NCBI RefSeq assembly: GCF_007097485.1
Contig: NZ_VKDE01000014.1
Span: 47,234 to 111,233 of the forward strand
Reading direction: 5' to 3'
DNA length: 64,000 nt
DNA from: Carboxylicivirga sp. M1479
Lineage (GTDB): Bacteria; Bacteroidota; Bacteroidia; Bacteroidales; Marinilabiliaceae
Shown: one piece after another, positions 32,991 to 41,921 of the stretch
Layout of the letters: each line of letters begins with the position of its first letter
How positions within the stretch are numbered: position 1 is the stretch's first letter
Translations under genes and position numbers: made by a program
Notes under the pieces: model-generated
Seen by the model: the letters and a program-made list of their open reading frames with translations, nothing else
Database searches by the model: none
What the model was told of the DNA's origin: nothing

Positions 32991-34571
32991 ATGAAAATAC
33001 AAATGACTCTTGCACTGCTATTGATAATGACAACGCAGTGGCTTAATGCTCAAATAAGAGCCGATTGGGAAGGCGGCGTACCCGAAGGCTGTACAACCAT
33101 TACAGTTGGTAAAAGTGCTAGTTTTGATGGCTCTGTTATGACATCGCACACCGATGATAGCCACCGAACACGTTCGTGGATGAATATTGTTCCTCCACGT
33201 AAACATGGACGAAAAGACAAAACAACCATGTACTCGCGCGAAAAGGATGATACACGTAAAATGCCAGCCTATAAACATACACCCGTAGGAGATATTCCGC
33301 AGGTTAGAAATACATATGGCTTTATCAATTCAGCTTATCCTTGTATGAATACCAAACAGTTAGCCATTGGAGAATCAACGTTCGGAGGACGAGAGTCATT
33401 GGTATCTGACAAAGGTTTAATTGATTGTCAACGTTTAATACAATTGATGCTTGAACGTTGTACAACTGCCAAAGAAGCTATTGTTTTAGCTGACGAATTA
33501 ACCAAAAAATATGGTTATCGCGATTGGGGCGAATGCCTCACTATTGCTGATAAAAAAGAGGTATGGCATTTGGAAATGGTAGGTCCTGGCAAGGATAAAG
33601 TAGGTGCCATTTGGGTGGCACAGCGCGTACCCGACAACCACGTTAGTGTAAACGCCAACGCAGCTCGCATACTTGAAGTAGATACGACCGACAAGGCTAA
33701 CTTTTTATATTCAGACAACCTGTTTGAGATGGCGAAAGACAGTGCCTGGTGGAACGCTGAAGAAGAACCTTTTCGCTTTGCATATGCCTATGCACCAGAA
33801 GGGCGAGAGTCAATGGCAGCACGCCGACGCGAATGGCGTACTTTAAGCATGATGGCACCTTCTTTAGGTCTTGATCCTGAAGCAACAGATTATCCGTTTT
33901 CAGTTAAGCCCGATTCGAAAGTAACGCTTCATAAAATGATTGAAGTGTTTAAGGATTATTACGAACACACGCCATATGACATGGTCGGTCATCTTAAAAA
34001 AATAACTGAAGAAGGCGATACAATACCGCACCCATATGCCAATCCATTTATGCCTTACGACAAATATGATTTGCACAACATTGAAGGCGGTTGGGGTAAG
34101 CTTGGCGAGCGAACTATTGCGCGCTGGTACACTATGTATGGCACCATTACCCAAAGTCGCGATTGGCTGCCTGATGAAATTGGTGGCTTAGTATGGATGG
34201 CTCAGGACAACATTGCCACTTCGGTATACATACCTATTTACTGTAGCGTTACTGATCTTCCTGCATCCTACAAAGCTGCTGGTAGAAATGGATTTAACAG
34301 AAATTCTGCCTGGTGGGCTTTCAACCGCATGAGTACATTGGCGGGTTTACGCTGGAACGATGCTCGGCACGATGTGGATAAAGTTCTTTTACCATTACAA
34401 GAAGAAATTTTTGCGAAACAAAGGGAAACAGAGCTTGCCGCCATGAGCATGGGGAGAAAACAAACCATTGCTCATCTGACACGATACACTATGAACTGGG
34501 GCAATCGCGTAACAAACACAGCATGGCAAATAGGCGATGATTTATGGACTAAATACGACGAGAAGTTTTAA
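32991..34571 (+). CDS. C69 family dipeptidase (secreted), paralogue 2
   Basis: A 526-residue C69 peptidase, a divergent paralogue of the protein at 14237. The signal peptide ends at about A20 (WLNAQ), and the catalytic Cys is C34 in EGCTTITVGKSASFDGS. So a 13-residue propeptide (QIRADWEGGVPEG) lies between signal cleavage and the nucleophile and must be removed, presumably autocatalytically. Shared motifs: STFGGRESLVSDKG, YGYRDWGECLTIADKKEVWHLEMVGPG, and SVNANAARI. Monocistronic with its own terminator. Expected role: hydrolysis of dipeptides outside the cytoplasm. Confidence 0.92.
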   Translation: MKIQMTLALLLIMTTQWLNAQIRADWEGGVPEGCTTITVGKSASFDGSVMTSHTDDSHRTRSWMNIVPPRKHGRKDKTTMYSREKDDTRKMPAYKHTPVGDIPQVRNTYGFINSAYPCMNTKQLAIGESTFGGRESLVSDKGLIDCQRLIQLMLERCTTAKEAIVLADELTKKYGYRDWGECLTIADKKEVWHLEMVGPGKDKVGAIWVAQRVPDNHVSVNANAARILEVDTTDKANFLYSDNLFEMAKDSAWWNAEEEPFRFAYAYAPEGRESMAARRREWRTLSMMAPSLGLDPEATDYPFSVKPDSKVTLHKMIEVFKDYYEHTPYDMVGHLKKITEEGDTIPHPYANPFMPYDKYDLHNIEGGWGKLGERTIARWYTMYGTITQSRDWLPDEIGGLVWMAQDNIATSVYIPIYCSVTDLPASYKAAGRNGFNRNSAWWAFNRMSTLAGLRWNDARHDVDKVLLPLQEEIFAKQRETELAAMSMGRKQTIAHLTRYTMNWGNRVTNTAWQIGDDLWTKYDEKF

Positions 34572-34592
34572 TCATTTTAGTTGATTATAAAT

Positions 34593-34626
34593 AACAAAGG
34601 CTGCTTCATGTGAGGCAGCCTTTGTT
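34593..34626. terminator. Bidirectional intrinsic terminator
   Basis: A 12-bp perfect stem AACAAAGGCTGC / GCAGCCTTTGTT with a 10-nt loop, between the dipeptidase and the convergent endonuclease. Confidence 0.85.
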
Positions 34627-34645
34627 GTTAAATTACCTATATAAT

Positions 34646-36466
34646 CTACTGTATAATTATTTTTTGTATTGTTCTTTCACTACCTATCTCTAGAACTAGC
34701 AAGTAAACACCTTCATTCAAATTCGAAATGTTTAATTCTTCCTTAAAAGTCAGTCCATTATTTGATAAGTTTTCTGAATAGACTATTTTTCCACTTAAGG
34801 CTATTATCTTACATTTTACATGATCTTCAATATCAACACCATCTTCCAGCGCGATAGTTATGGTTTCATCTGCTGGATTTGGATATACTTTAAATTTATC
34901 TTTCAAACTAGCGAAATCATTACTGATTGACGTAGATCCATTAATAGTATGTATGCCTAGATTAGAAATCACACCTTGTGCCTCTACCTTCCATTCATTA
35001 CTATCATAAGTGGTTGATGGACCAGATACAGTGGCCTTTCTTATTAAAGTTGAATTCTCTCCAAATTTTGATGAGCTGTTAAATGTACCAATGATATCAA
35101 TCAATGTGCCGTTCCTAAACAAACCGATGGGATCATTACCATTAAAAGACAATGTCCATGAATTAGACGGCTCTATTAAATCTGCCACCGACTTTATGGC
35201 TGTATTTGCCTGATAATGGCAAACAACAAATACTTTTCCACTAACCAATGTGCCACTGAGATTGAGCTCACTTCCCCATGCCCCAGCACCATTACTTTGT
35301 TTCATAATAGAATAGTCTGACAGATCGATTGCATCATTCGTATAATTTGCAATCTCAAGAACTTTGTCATAACTACTTCCTTCAACATACTCCGAGAAAA
35401 ACAATTCATTTGCACCGCCACTACTTGATGGTAATGAACTACTAACAACATTACTATTAGCGCTACTTCCATCGTTATTATATGCAATTACATAATAGTA
35501 GTATATCGTATTTTCAACAACACTAGCATCTTCGTATTTCAGAACATCCGACAAAACACTAGTCAACTCTGTAAAAATGCTATTATCTACCGATTTATAA
35601 ACTTTGTAGCCTATTGCATTATCAATGGCAGACCAGTTAATTGTTAATTTATTACTACTTGTTTCTATGCTTGTGGTTGGCGCCAGTAATCCAGAACCTT
35701 CAGTTATCCATGCTCTCTCGACCAATTCAGGATGTTCTACAAAAGGATTACTATTACCCTGAAAATATTCTATTCTATCATTCCGTTCAATTTCATCCTG
35801 ATCAACAGGATCATTGATATGCCATTGATACAAGGTATTTAAATCTCCAACCGTTGATATTTCTCCAACTTTTGTTGGATACATGGTAAAGAAATAAAAA
35901 ATAGCTCTGGCGCAATTCCCTTTATGATCTTCCCTTGGTTCAAATACTGAACCATTTGACTCACTATAAGCATCTATATTTGTAGTTGGTTTTGATGACT
36001 GTGACCCACTCAAAAACATCCACATATTAGTGTTGTTATCGTCTATTTCTCCAAAAGGATTATTTGAACGCTCAGAATTCCAGTTCTCGTAGGTTGGAAA
36101 CAAATGATGAATATCAGAACGCATTGGTTCTGATTGACCAAAGAAACTTTGTGGCACAGTATGTTCACAATTAACTGGCGATGGATTCGTGCTTGTATTC
36201 GATGTACTCCAAGTCTTTTGATACCCTGAGTATACACATACAATAGAGTTACTTATATTATCTATATCAGAATACATCCGATATCTTGCATCGCTGTATC
36301 CTAATTCAGTATGCTTACCATCGTAATAGTTGGTTTTTAACCATTGCTTTAAAGCATTACCATTTAAATCACTAGGCGGGGTTTGGGCTATTACTATCGA
36401 AAATGCAGATAATAACCATAGGCAAACCACAATATTTTTTATAGTAGTGGTTAATCTCATATTCAT
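34646..36466 (-). CDS. Secreted endonuclease I with Fn3-like, lamin-tail and T9SS sorting domains
   Basis: A 606-residue exoenzyme. A signal peptide (ending SIVIAQ) is followed by an endonuclease I domain (about 30-260) with VNCEHTVPQSFFG, SDIHHLFPTYENWNSERSNNPF and GNCARAIFYFFTMYP, matching the EndA/NucM family (DNA/RNA endonuclease). Then a fibronectin-III-like module (LLAPTTSIETSSNKLTINWS, about 255-345), a lamin-tail domain (SEYVEGSSYDKVLEIAN, about 352-460) and a C-terminal T9SS sorting domain (KVYPNPADETITI ... GVYLLVLE). So it is sent to the surface or medium by type IX secretion. Lies downstream of a lipoprotein and TonB receptor gene. Confidence 0.93.
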   Translation of the reverse strand: MNMRLTTTIKNIVVCLWLLSAFSIVIAQTPPSDLNGNALKQWLKTNYYDGKHTELGYSDARYRMYSDIDNISNSIVCVYSGYQKTWSTSNTSTNPSPVNCEHTVPQSFFGQSEPMRSDIHHLFPTYENWNSERSNNPFGEIDDNNTNMWMFLSGSQSSKPTTNIDAYSESNGSVFEPREDHKGNCARAIFYFFTMYPTKVGEISTVGDLNTLYQWHINDPVDQDEIERNDRIEYFQGNSNPFVEHPELVERAWITEGSGLLAPTTSIETSSNKLTINWSAIDNAIGYKVYKSVDNSIFTELTSVLSDVLKYEDASVVENTIYYYYVIAYNNDGSSANSNVVSSSLPSSSGGANELFFSEYVEGSSYDKVLEIANYTNDAIDLSDYSIMKQSNGAGAWGSELNLSGTLVSGKVFVVCHYQANTAIKSVADLIEPSNSWTLSFNGNDPIGLFRNGTLIDIIGTFNSSSKFGENSTLIRKATVSGPSTTYDSNEWKVEAQGVISNLGIHTINGSTSISNDFASLKDKFKVYPNPADETITIALEDGVDIEDHVKCKIIALSGKIVYSENLSNNGLTFKEELNISNLNEGVYLLVLEIGSERTIQKIIIQ

Positions 36467-36487
36467 TAAATTTGGTTAAAGTCAAAA

Positions 36488-36514
36488 AAGTCTCTACCGA
36501 AATGGTAGAGACTT
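36488..36514 (-). terminator. Hairpin terminator after the surface lipoprotein gene
   Basis: An 11-bp perfect stem AAGTCTCTACC / GGTAGAGACTT with a 5-nt loop and T6 on the minus strand. It lies in the 66-bp gap between the lipoprotein and endonuclease genes, so the nuclease may be transcribed less than the upstream genes or have its own promoter. Confidence 0.8.
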
Positions 36515-36532
36515 GATTATTAATAAACTCTT

Positions 36533-38395
36533 TTAGTTCTCGGGGCTTATATCTTCAATAAATTCGAATTCTGGACTAGGACCTGATTTAACGCATTTAA
36601 ACTTATAAATATACTCATTGCGTGATAAATCATTTTCGTATGAATCCCAAGTAACTTCATAGTAAACATCAATTCCACCAACAGTGGTAACAGCATCAGG
36701 ATACTTTACAATTAACATTTGTATAATTCCTTCAGGAATTCGTTCAATTATAACCTCTTTTGCTTCATCTTCAGATAAATCCTCAAATGTTTTACCTTCT
36801 ATTCCTGTTGGAATTTCATATTTGATACGATTCTTAATTCTTAAATCGAAATTCACATACTTAGCGCCTGCTCCATAGTAGTATTCTCCATCAGGATAAG
36901 GGGCATAATCTTCATTAATCTCAGCTTTTACATAGTCAACTATCATCTGGTAATCGGCCTTACCCATTGTAAATTTAATGGTTGGATCAAACATCCAAGT
37001 TGTTCCGTTGTGTACAAACTGATTGTTCACAGTAATAAAAGGACCATTTGAGTCAGACATCCATTGGCCTGCTGAGAAAACATACTTGTCTACCTTCGTA
37101 GATGTAACCCTATTGGCGTAGTAACGATATGCAATGTACATCATATCTGTTTCTTGAGCATAAGGGTATTTTTCAGACATAAACGTTGGAATATAATTTT
37201 CAGGAGCATCTGATGAACTAAAATTATGATAATTCCCTGGAGATCCCATCATCTCATAATCCACATATGATAGAACTAAACATTGATCTTTTTCTTCCCA
37301 TTCGCTACCATTATATTGATAGAAAATTTCTCTTGTATCTGATTCTGCAGTTATACCTTTTTTAGAAACAGTGACATCATTTAAACGCCAACGCGTTGCA
37401 TTATCACTCGGGCAAAGATATTTAAAAGCGATATAACAAGACATACCGTCGTACCCAGATAGGTCTACCAATTCAGAAAGAACAAAATCATGATTATTAC
37501 CTGCTGGTTTTGTTTCCACAACTATTTCTTCCCAAGTTGCACTTGATACATTATCAGTATAGTCTGTTGATATTAATATTTTAAGGTCACTCCAATCCGT
37601 AAGGTAATTAACGTATTGATTCACTTGAAATTTGGTATCATTAGCAGATGACAAATCAATAACTGGAGAAACGAGCCAGTCTTCACATTGTCCAGCATTA
37701 TAACCACTTGCTTCTGCAAAGAAATCAGCACTATAGCTCTTACTAACCCATAAATCTTCTCCAAGAACATTGACAGAAGTAAATTGACCTAGAGTACCAT
37801 CATCAAATGTTTCATTAAAAACTGGAGTATAGCCAATTTTAGGCTCTCCGATATAGTACTTATAATTAACACGTACGATATCGCCTTCAACAGGATTTTC
37901 TATTCCTGCAGCTAAAATTGTTGGCATATATGTTTCAGCCTCAAAACCAGGATAAAACCCTTCTCCTTCAGCTACTAATCCTTCGTCAACAAGTGCATAA
38001 TCTTCTTTTGATAATCTATATTGATCAGCTGCTTCTAAAGTGATTAAGTCATCTGGCTTATCAGTAGTGTTGTACTCTACTTTAGCTACAGAGTTTTTAT
38101 TCAATGCAATATAATTGGTATGAAGAACAAACCTCATGTAATCTACATCTGTATACTTTTCATTAAAAGATAAATCACTCTTAACAGCACTTGCATATGC
38201 CGAGTCTTCGGCATTGGTTGCATCTTCAAGTGCTTGTTTGCTAACTGTGTTATAATCTTCAGCAGACATAATAAATTCAACAGCCTCACTGTAAGGCTCT
38301 CTCACATCATCTAAATCATTATAAACATCTTCCATTGGATTACATGACCAAAGTAATGCCAACAGTATGGGTATATATTTAAAAAGCTTTTTCAT
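36533..38395 (-). CDS. Surface lipoprotein with choice-of-anchor J domain
   Basis: A 620-residue protein with a lipobox (LALLWSCNPMEDVYND, Cys18). After an N-terminal helical part, residues about 185-355 form a choice-of-anchor J-type beta-sandwich (FNETFDDGTLGQFTSVNVLG, DWLVSPVIDLSSANDTKFQVN, ISTDYTD, RWRLNDVTV). The remainder is repeated beta strands of unknown family. Immediately downstream of a TonB-dependent receptor, so it is the lipoprotein partner expected to bind substrate on the cell surface. Not a canonical SusD. The substrate is not known. Confidence 0.85.
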   Translation of the reverse strand: MKKLFKYIPILLALLWSCNPMEDVYNDLDDVREPYSEAVEFIMSAEDYNTVSKQALEDATNAEDSAYASAVKSDLSFNEKYTDVDYMRFVLHTNYIALNKNSVAKVEYNTTDKPDDLITLEAADQYRLSKEDYALVDEGLVAEGEGFYPGFEAETYMPTILAAGIENPVEGDIVRVNYKYYIGEPKIGYTPVFNETFDDGTLGQFTSVNVLGEDLWVSKSYSADFFAEASGYNAGQCEDWLVSPVIDLSSANDTKFQVNQYVNYLTDWSDLKILISTDYTDNVSSATWEEIVVETKPAGNNHDFVLSELVDLSGYDGMSCYIAFKYLCPSDNATRWRLNDVTVSKKGITAESDTREIFYQYNGSEWEEKDQCLVLSYVDYEMMGSPGNYHNFSSSDAPENYIPTFMSEKYPYAQETDMMYIAYRYYANRVTSTKVDKYVFSAGQWMSDSNGPFITVNNQFVHNGTTWMFDPTIKFTMGKADYQMIVDYVKAEINEDYAPYPDGEYYYGAGAKYVNFDLRIKNRIKYEIPTGIEGKTFEDLSEDEAKEVIIERIPEGIIQMLIVKYPDAVTTVGGIDVYYEVTWDSYENDLSRNEYIYKFKCVKSGPSPEFEFIEDISPEN

Positions 38396-38442
38396 TTCTA
38401 TATTTTTATTTGGATACTGTTTTACCTACAAGAAAATATTAA

Positions 38443-41001
38443 TTAAAACTTAACCTTTAAACCTGTTGACCAAGTTGTTCCAAATCCATAATACACAGTT
38501 GCAGTAGATACTTCATGACTTGTTCCATCAGTGGCATCTGTAATATATTCTGTATCTAACAAGTTATGAATACGACCATAAACCGTGGCATCAAGAGAAC
38601 CAATTTTAAATTTATAATTGGCATTAATATCAAGTATTGTCGCGTCTGGTAACTGCCATGCATCCACTTGATCTTCTTCGCTGGTTCTGTTAGTAGGGTC
38701 AAAATCAGAGTAATTATCACCAAAGAAGTTTAAATCAGCTCCTAATTTTAACTTTGGTAACACCTCGTAATCAACTCCTAACCATGCAGTGGTTTGTGCA
38801 GAGTTTCCAACATGTACATCTTCGATATAAGCATTAAAAGTTCCAATCAATGATTGATCTTCATCGTAAGCTTCAAAAATTACATTGTCAGTCCAACGCC
38901 AGTCACCAACTGAAACCATGGCTCCAATATTAAGACCTCTAACTGGCTGATATTTGGCCTCTACCTCTACTCCATAGTGTTGTGCATTAATCCCTGGTAT
39001 GTTAGCTGTTAAGTCTCCAAAACTTTTAACAAGACCCTTATCTTTCCATAAGGTGTAATATATATTTGCTTTTACATTTAACTTACTAGTTCTAAAACCA
39101 TAACCTAATTCTCCTGTTATAATCGTTTCATTTTTAGCATCCTCGTTAAAGTCGTTTGTATAACCTAAAAATGCATTCCTAAAATAAGGTGCTCTGGCTA
39201 TATACCCAGCATTAACAAATACATTATTCTTTTCGTTGATATTATAATTAGCACCACCTTTTACGGTATATGTATAAAAAGATAACCAATCTGTTACTTG
39301 TCCTTCTTCAGGCGTATATTGGAAATAATCGGTTCTTCTATAGCTGTTTTGTGCTGCAGATAATGACAAGAAAGCAGAGTAAGCGTCTGTTTTATATTCG
39401 CCCTGCAGAAAACCACCTGCCCATAAAACTTCTCCCAAGTTGTGGTAATTAACTTTATCACCAACTGTTAACCTCATTGTTTCATCGCGGTTAACATTAC
39501 TATCATCCAACATATACTGACCACCTAAAAGGTCATCAATTTCATACATGTGATAACCTTTATAATATCTACCATCAAGACCAGCAGTTAAGGTTGTAGC
39601 ACCAAAGTGTTTTGTATAACTTGAAAGAATACCGTACCAGTCATGAGAGTTGATACTATTAGCAATTACAGCTGTTGAGCCATTATCGGCTTGAGAATTC
39701 TCATTTATCACATAATCATAATCCAAATATCCTTCAGGCGTCAACTTGGTATCTTCAGTTGGCCTACCATCATCGTAATTTATTTTCAACCAGTCATCGT
39801 TTTCACCGTAAACGCGTCGGCCACCACCTTTTGATTTAGAGATATAAACAGATGTAGCTAACATTGACGATTCATCTATATTCCAATAATGGTTTAAAGA
39901 TATCTGTGGTTTATGATAGTAGTTGTGTGCGTATGCACCATTATAAATTTCTCCGTTACGATAACCAAAATCAGAATTCCATTTATCCTTCTCCCTATGT
40001 GATCTATAATCTTCTATTAAATGCTGATTTCCGCGTTGGTTATGCCACTGAGGCGCACCAAAAGCTGTTAAAGAAACGCGATGTTTATCATTTATGATTT
40101 TTGATATATTCATAAAGTAAGACCACCCTTCGAAATTAGTAGCCTGGATATAGCCATCACCAACTGTGCGAGAACCAGAAGCTGTTACTGCCCAACCGTT
40201 TTCTAATAAACCAGTTGAAAAAGTTAAGGCCTGTTTGGTATAACCATCATTACCAACACCTGTATAAAAAGAACCTCCCTTTTGTGCATCGGTTGATCGG
40301 GTAATAATATTAATAGTACCACCTACAGATGAAAGTGCTAACTTCGAAGCACCTAAACCACGTTGAACCTGCATTGTTTGTGTCACATCTGATAAACCAG
40401 CCCAATTTGACCAATATACCTTACCACTCTCCATATCATTAACAGGAACACCATTAATTAAGACTCCAATATTATTAGAATCAAAACCACGCAAATAAAT
40501 ACGACTATCGCCATAACCACCACCTTGCTTTGTTGCATAAACCGAAGGTGTAGATTTTAATATCTCAGGATACTCCTGAGTACCAAGCTTCTCCTCAATA
40601 AGTTGTGGTTTAATTGAGGACATTGCCACAGGCGTTTCTCTATCCTTAGCTATAGAGGCAACTACAGCAACTTCAACTATTCCTACAGATGATGTAGTAA
40701 GCTTAATTGTACCAAGATCGAGATCTTGATTGATAGTTACCTGTTTTTCTAAATCCAAGTAGCCCAGATAGCTAAACATAAGAGTTACCTCTTTATTAGG
40801 CACGTCAAGTTCAAAGCCCCCATTTAAATTTGTTACCGTTCCAACTGCATTGTTGTTTTTAACGTAGATAGCAGCACCTATAAGTGCTTCATTTGTATCA
40901 CTATCCACCAGCTTACCTGTTACTTTACCTTGCCCAAAAAGTGCCGTAACATTAAACATCATTAAGGAACAGCAAAGAGCTGCTAAAACATGTTTTTTCA
41001 T
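38443..41001 (-). CDS. TonB-dependent outer-membrane receptor
   Basis: An 852-residue receptor. The ATG at 41001 starts a signal peptide (MKKHVLAALCCSLMMFNVTALFGQ); an ATG at 41055 would add 18 polar residues and is rejected. A carboxypeptidase-regulatory-like domain (GKVTGKLVDSDTNEALIGAAIYVK) is followed by the plug (SSIKPQLIEEKLGTQEYPEILKSTPSVYATK, DSRIYLRGFDSNNIGVLINGVPVND) and a 22-strand barrel. The C-terminus ends TWSTGLKVKF. Size and lack of a SusD partner suggest a CirA/FecA-type receptor rather than SusC. Followed by the lipoprotein with 47 bp between them. Confidence 0.95.
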   Translation of the reverse strand: MKKHVLAALCCSLMMFNVTALFGQGKVTGKLVDSDTNEALIGAAIYVKNNNAVGTVTNLNGGFELDVPNKEVTLMFSYLGYLDLEKQVTINQDLDLGTIKLTTSSVGIVEVAVVASIAKDRETPVAMSSIKPQLIEEKLGTQEYPEILKSTPSVYATKQGGGYGDSRIYLRGFDSNNIGVLINGVPVNDMESGKVYWSNWAGLSDVTQTMQVQRGLGASKLALSSVGGTINIITRSTDAQKGGSFYTGVGNDGYTKQALTFSTGLLENGWAVTASGSRTVGDGYIQATNFEGWSYFMNISKIINDKHRVSLTAFGAPQWHNQRGNQHLIEDYRSHREKDKWNSDFGYRNGEIYNGAYAHNYYHKPQISLNHYWNIDESSMLATSVYISKSKGGGRRVYGENDDWLKINYDDGRPTEDTKLTPEGYLDYDYVINENSQADNGSTAVIANSINSHDWYGILSSYTKHFGATTLTAGLDGRYYKGYHMYEIDDLLGGQYMLDDSNVNRDETMRLTVGDKVNYHNLGEVLWAGGFLQGEYKTDAYSAFLSLSAAQNSYRRTDYFQYTPEEGQVTDWLSFYTYTVKGGANYNINEKNNVFVNAGYIARAPYFRNAFLGYTNDFNEDAKNETIITGELGYGFRTSKLNVKANIYYTLWKDKGLVKSFGDLTANIPGINAQHYGVEVEAKYQPVRGLNIGAMVSVGDWRWTDNVIFEAYDEDQSLIGTFNAYIEDVHVGNSAQTTAWLGVDYEVLPKLKLGADLNFFGDNYSDFDPTNRTSEEDQVDAWQLPDATILDINANYKFKIGSLDATVYGRIHNLLDTEYITDATDGTSHEVSTATVYYGFGTTWSTGLKVKF

Positions 41002-41074
41002 TGTGATGTGTTTGGTTAGTAAATATTTACCGTATGACAGTACTTGTTTTTTCATTTCTTCTCTGCAAAGTTGA

Positions 41075-41099
41075 AAAACTAGACCAATGGGTCGGTTTT
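41075..41099. promoter_or_regulatory. Candidate TetR operator in front of the TonB receptor gene
   Basis: Core GACC-AATG-GGTC (41082-41093) flanked by AAAAC on one side and GTTTT on the other gives an imperfect 25-bp palindrome of the size and symmetry of TetR-family operators. It lies 74 bp upstream of the receptor ATG and downstream of the tetR-type gene. Confidence 0.45.
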
Positions 41100-41228
41100 C
41101 TAAATGTTAAAATTCTGTTAATTCTGTATGAATTACTAAAAATTAACACAGAAGTAATTAACATTTATTAAGAAGTTATCAACAAGATGAAATCCTGACT
41201 ATCAAGAACTAAACACAAAGCAAGGTAA

Positions 41229-41804
41229 TTACGCTTTTTCTGTATACGACTGCTTTTGTGCAACCCCATCCCAGTACATATCAAATGCGGCATCAAATTC
41301 TTGGGAAAAGCTCTGCAAAGGCTTTGGGAGCGAAAGGAAGTAGTTGGCAGTAGCGCGTGTAAATGCAAAATCAAAAAAGGCAATCATATCGGTTTTATAA
41401 GCCTTAAGAATACCCATGTTTACTTTTTGCATAATGAATTGGCGAGGCCCCGTTTTAGTATCTTTCACTAATTCAAAATGCAATTTCATATATGGGCTCG
41501 ACTCGAATATATTAATATAGTAGAACTTACTTGGGTTTGTGATAAACCATTTGACAATACCACTAAACACCTGTTTGGTATTTTCTTTTTGATTTTCATT
41601 TAACACATTAACACATTGTTCCTCCACCTCGAACATGAGCTGCTTATAAATATCTATAATCAATTGTTCTTTATTGGTAATATGATGATATAAGGTACCC
41701 TTAGCAATACCGATGCGCTCAATAAGCTCATTCACCGAAGCGGCAAAACCCTTTTCTACAAAAAGCTCCATGGCGCCATTATAGATATCATTCTTTTTAC
41801 TCAT
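41229..41804 (-). CDS. TetR/AcrR family transcriptional regulator
   Basis: A 191-residue regulator. The N-terminal helix-turn-helix is KKNDIYNGAMELFVEKGFAASVNELIERIGIAKGTLYHHITNKEQLI, characteristic of TetR. The C-terminal ligand-binding helices contain no recognised effector signature. It lies upstream, in the same orientation, of the TonB receptor, lipoprotein and endonuclease genes and is the likely regulator of that locus; the palindrome at 41075 is a plausible target. Confidence 0.9.
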   Translation of the reverse strand: MSKKNDIYNGAMELFVEKGFAASVNELIERIGIAKGTLYHHITNKEQLIIDIYKQLMFEVEEQCVNVLNENQKENTKQVFSGIVKWFITNPSKFYYINIFESSPYMKLHFELVKDTKTGPRQFIMQKVNMGILKAYKTDMIAFFDFAFTRATANYFLSLPKPLQSFSQEFDAAFDMYWDGVAQKQSYTEKA

Positions 41805-41862
41805 TAATGCGTATGTGTGAAGTATTAATTTAGCTACGAAAGTAAGAGAAAATAATTAGTGA

Positions 41863-41897
41863 TAAAAAAAAGCTGCTTCCAAGTAATTTGAAAGCAG
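41863..41897 (-). terminator. Terminator after galM
   Basis: Inverted repeat with CTGCTT / AAGCAG core and T8 on the minus strand, 25 bp past the galM stop; closes the gal operon before the tetR promoter. Confidence 0.8.
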
Positions 41898-41921
41898 TCT
41901 TTCTACTGTTTGTGTATTGTA

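Noticed and set aside
38443..41001. SusC/SusD pair
   Set aside because: The receptor is about 850 residues with a TonB receptor layout, and the downstream lipoprotein has a choice-of-anchor J domain rather than SusD helices.
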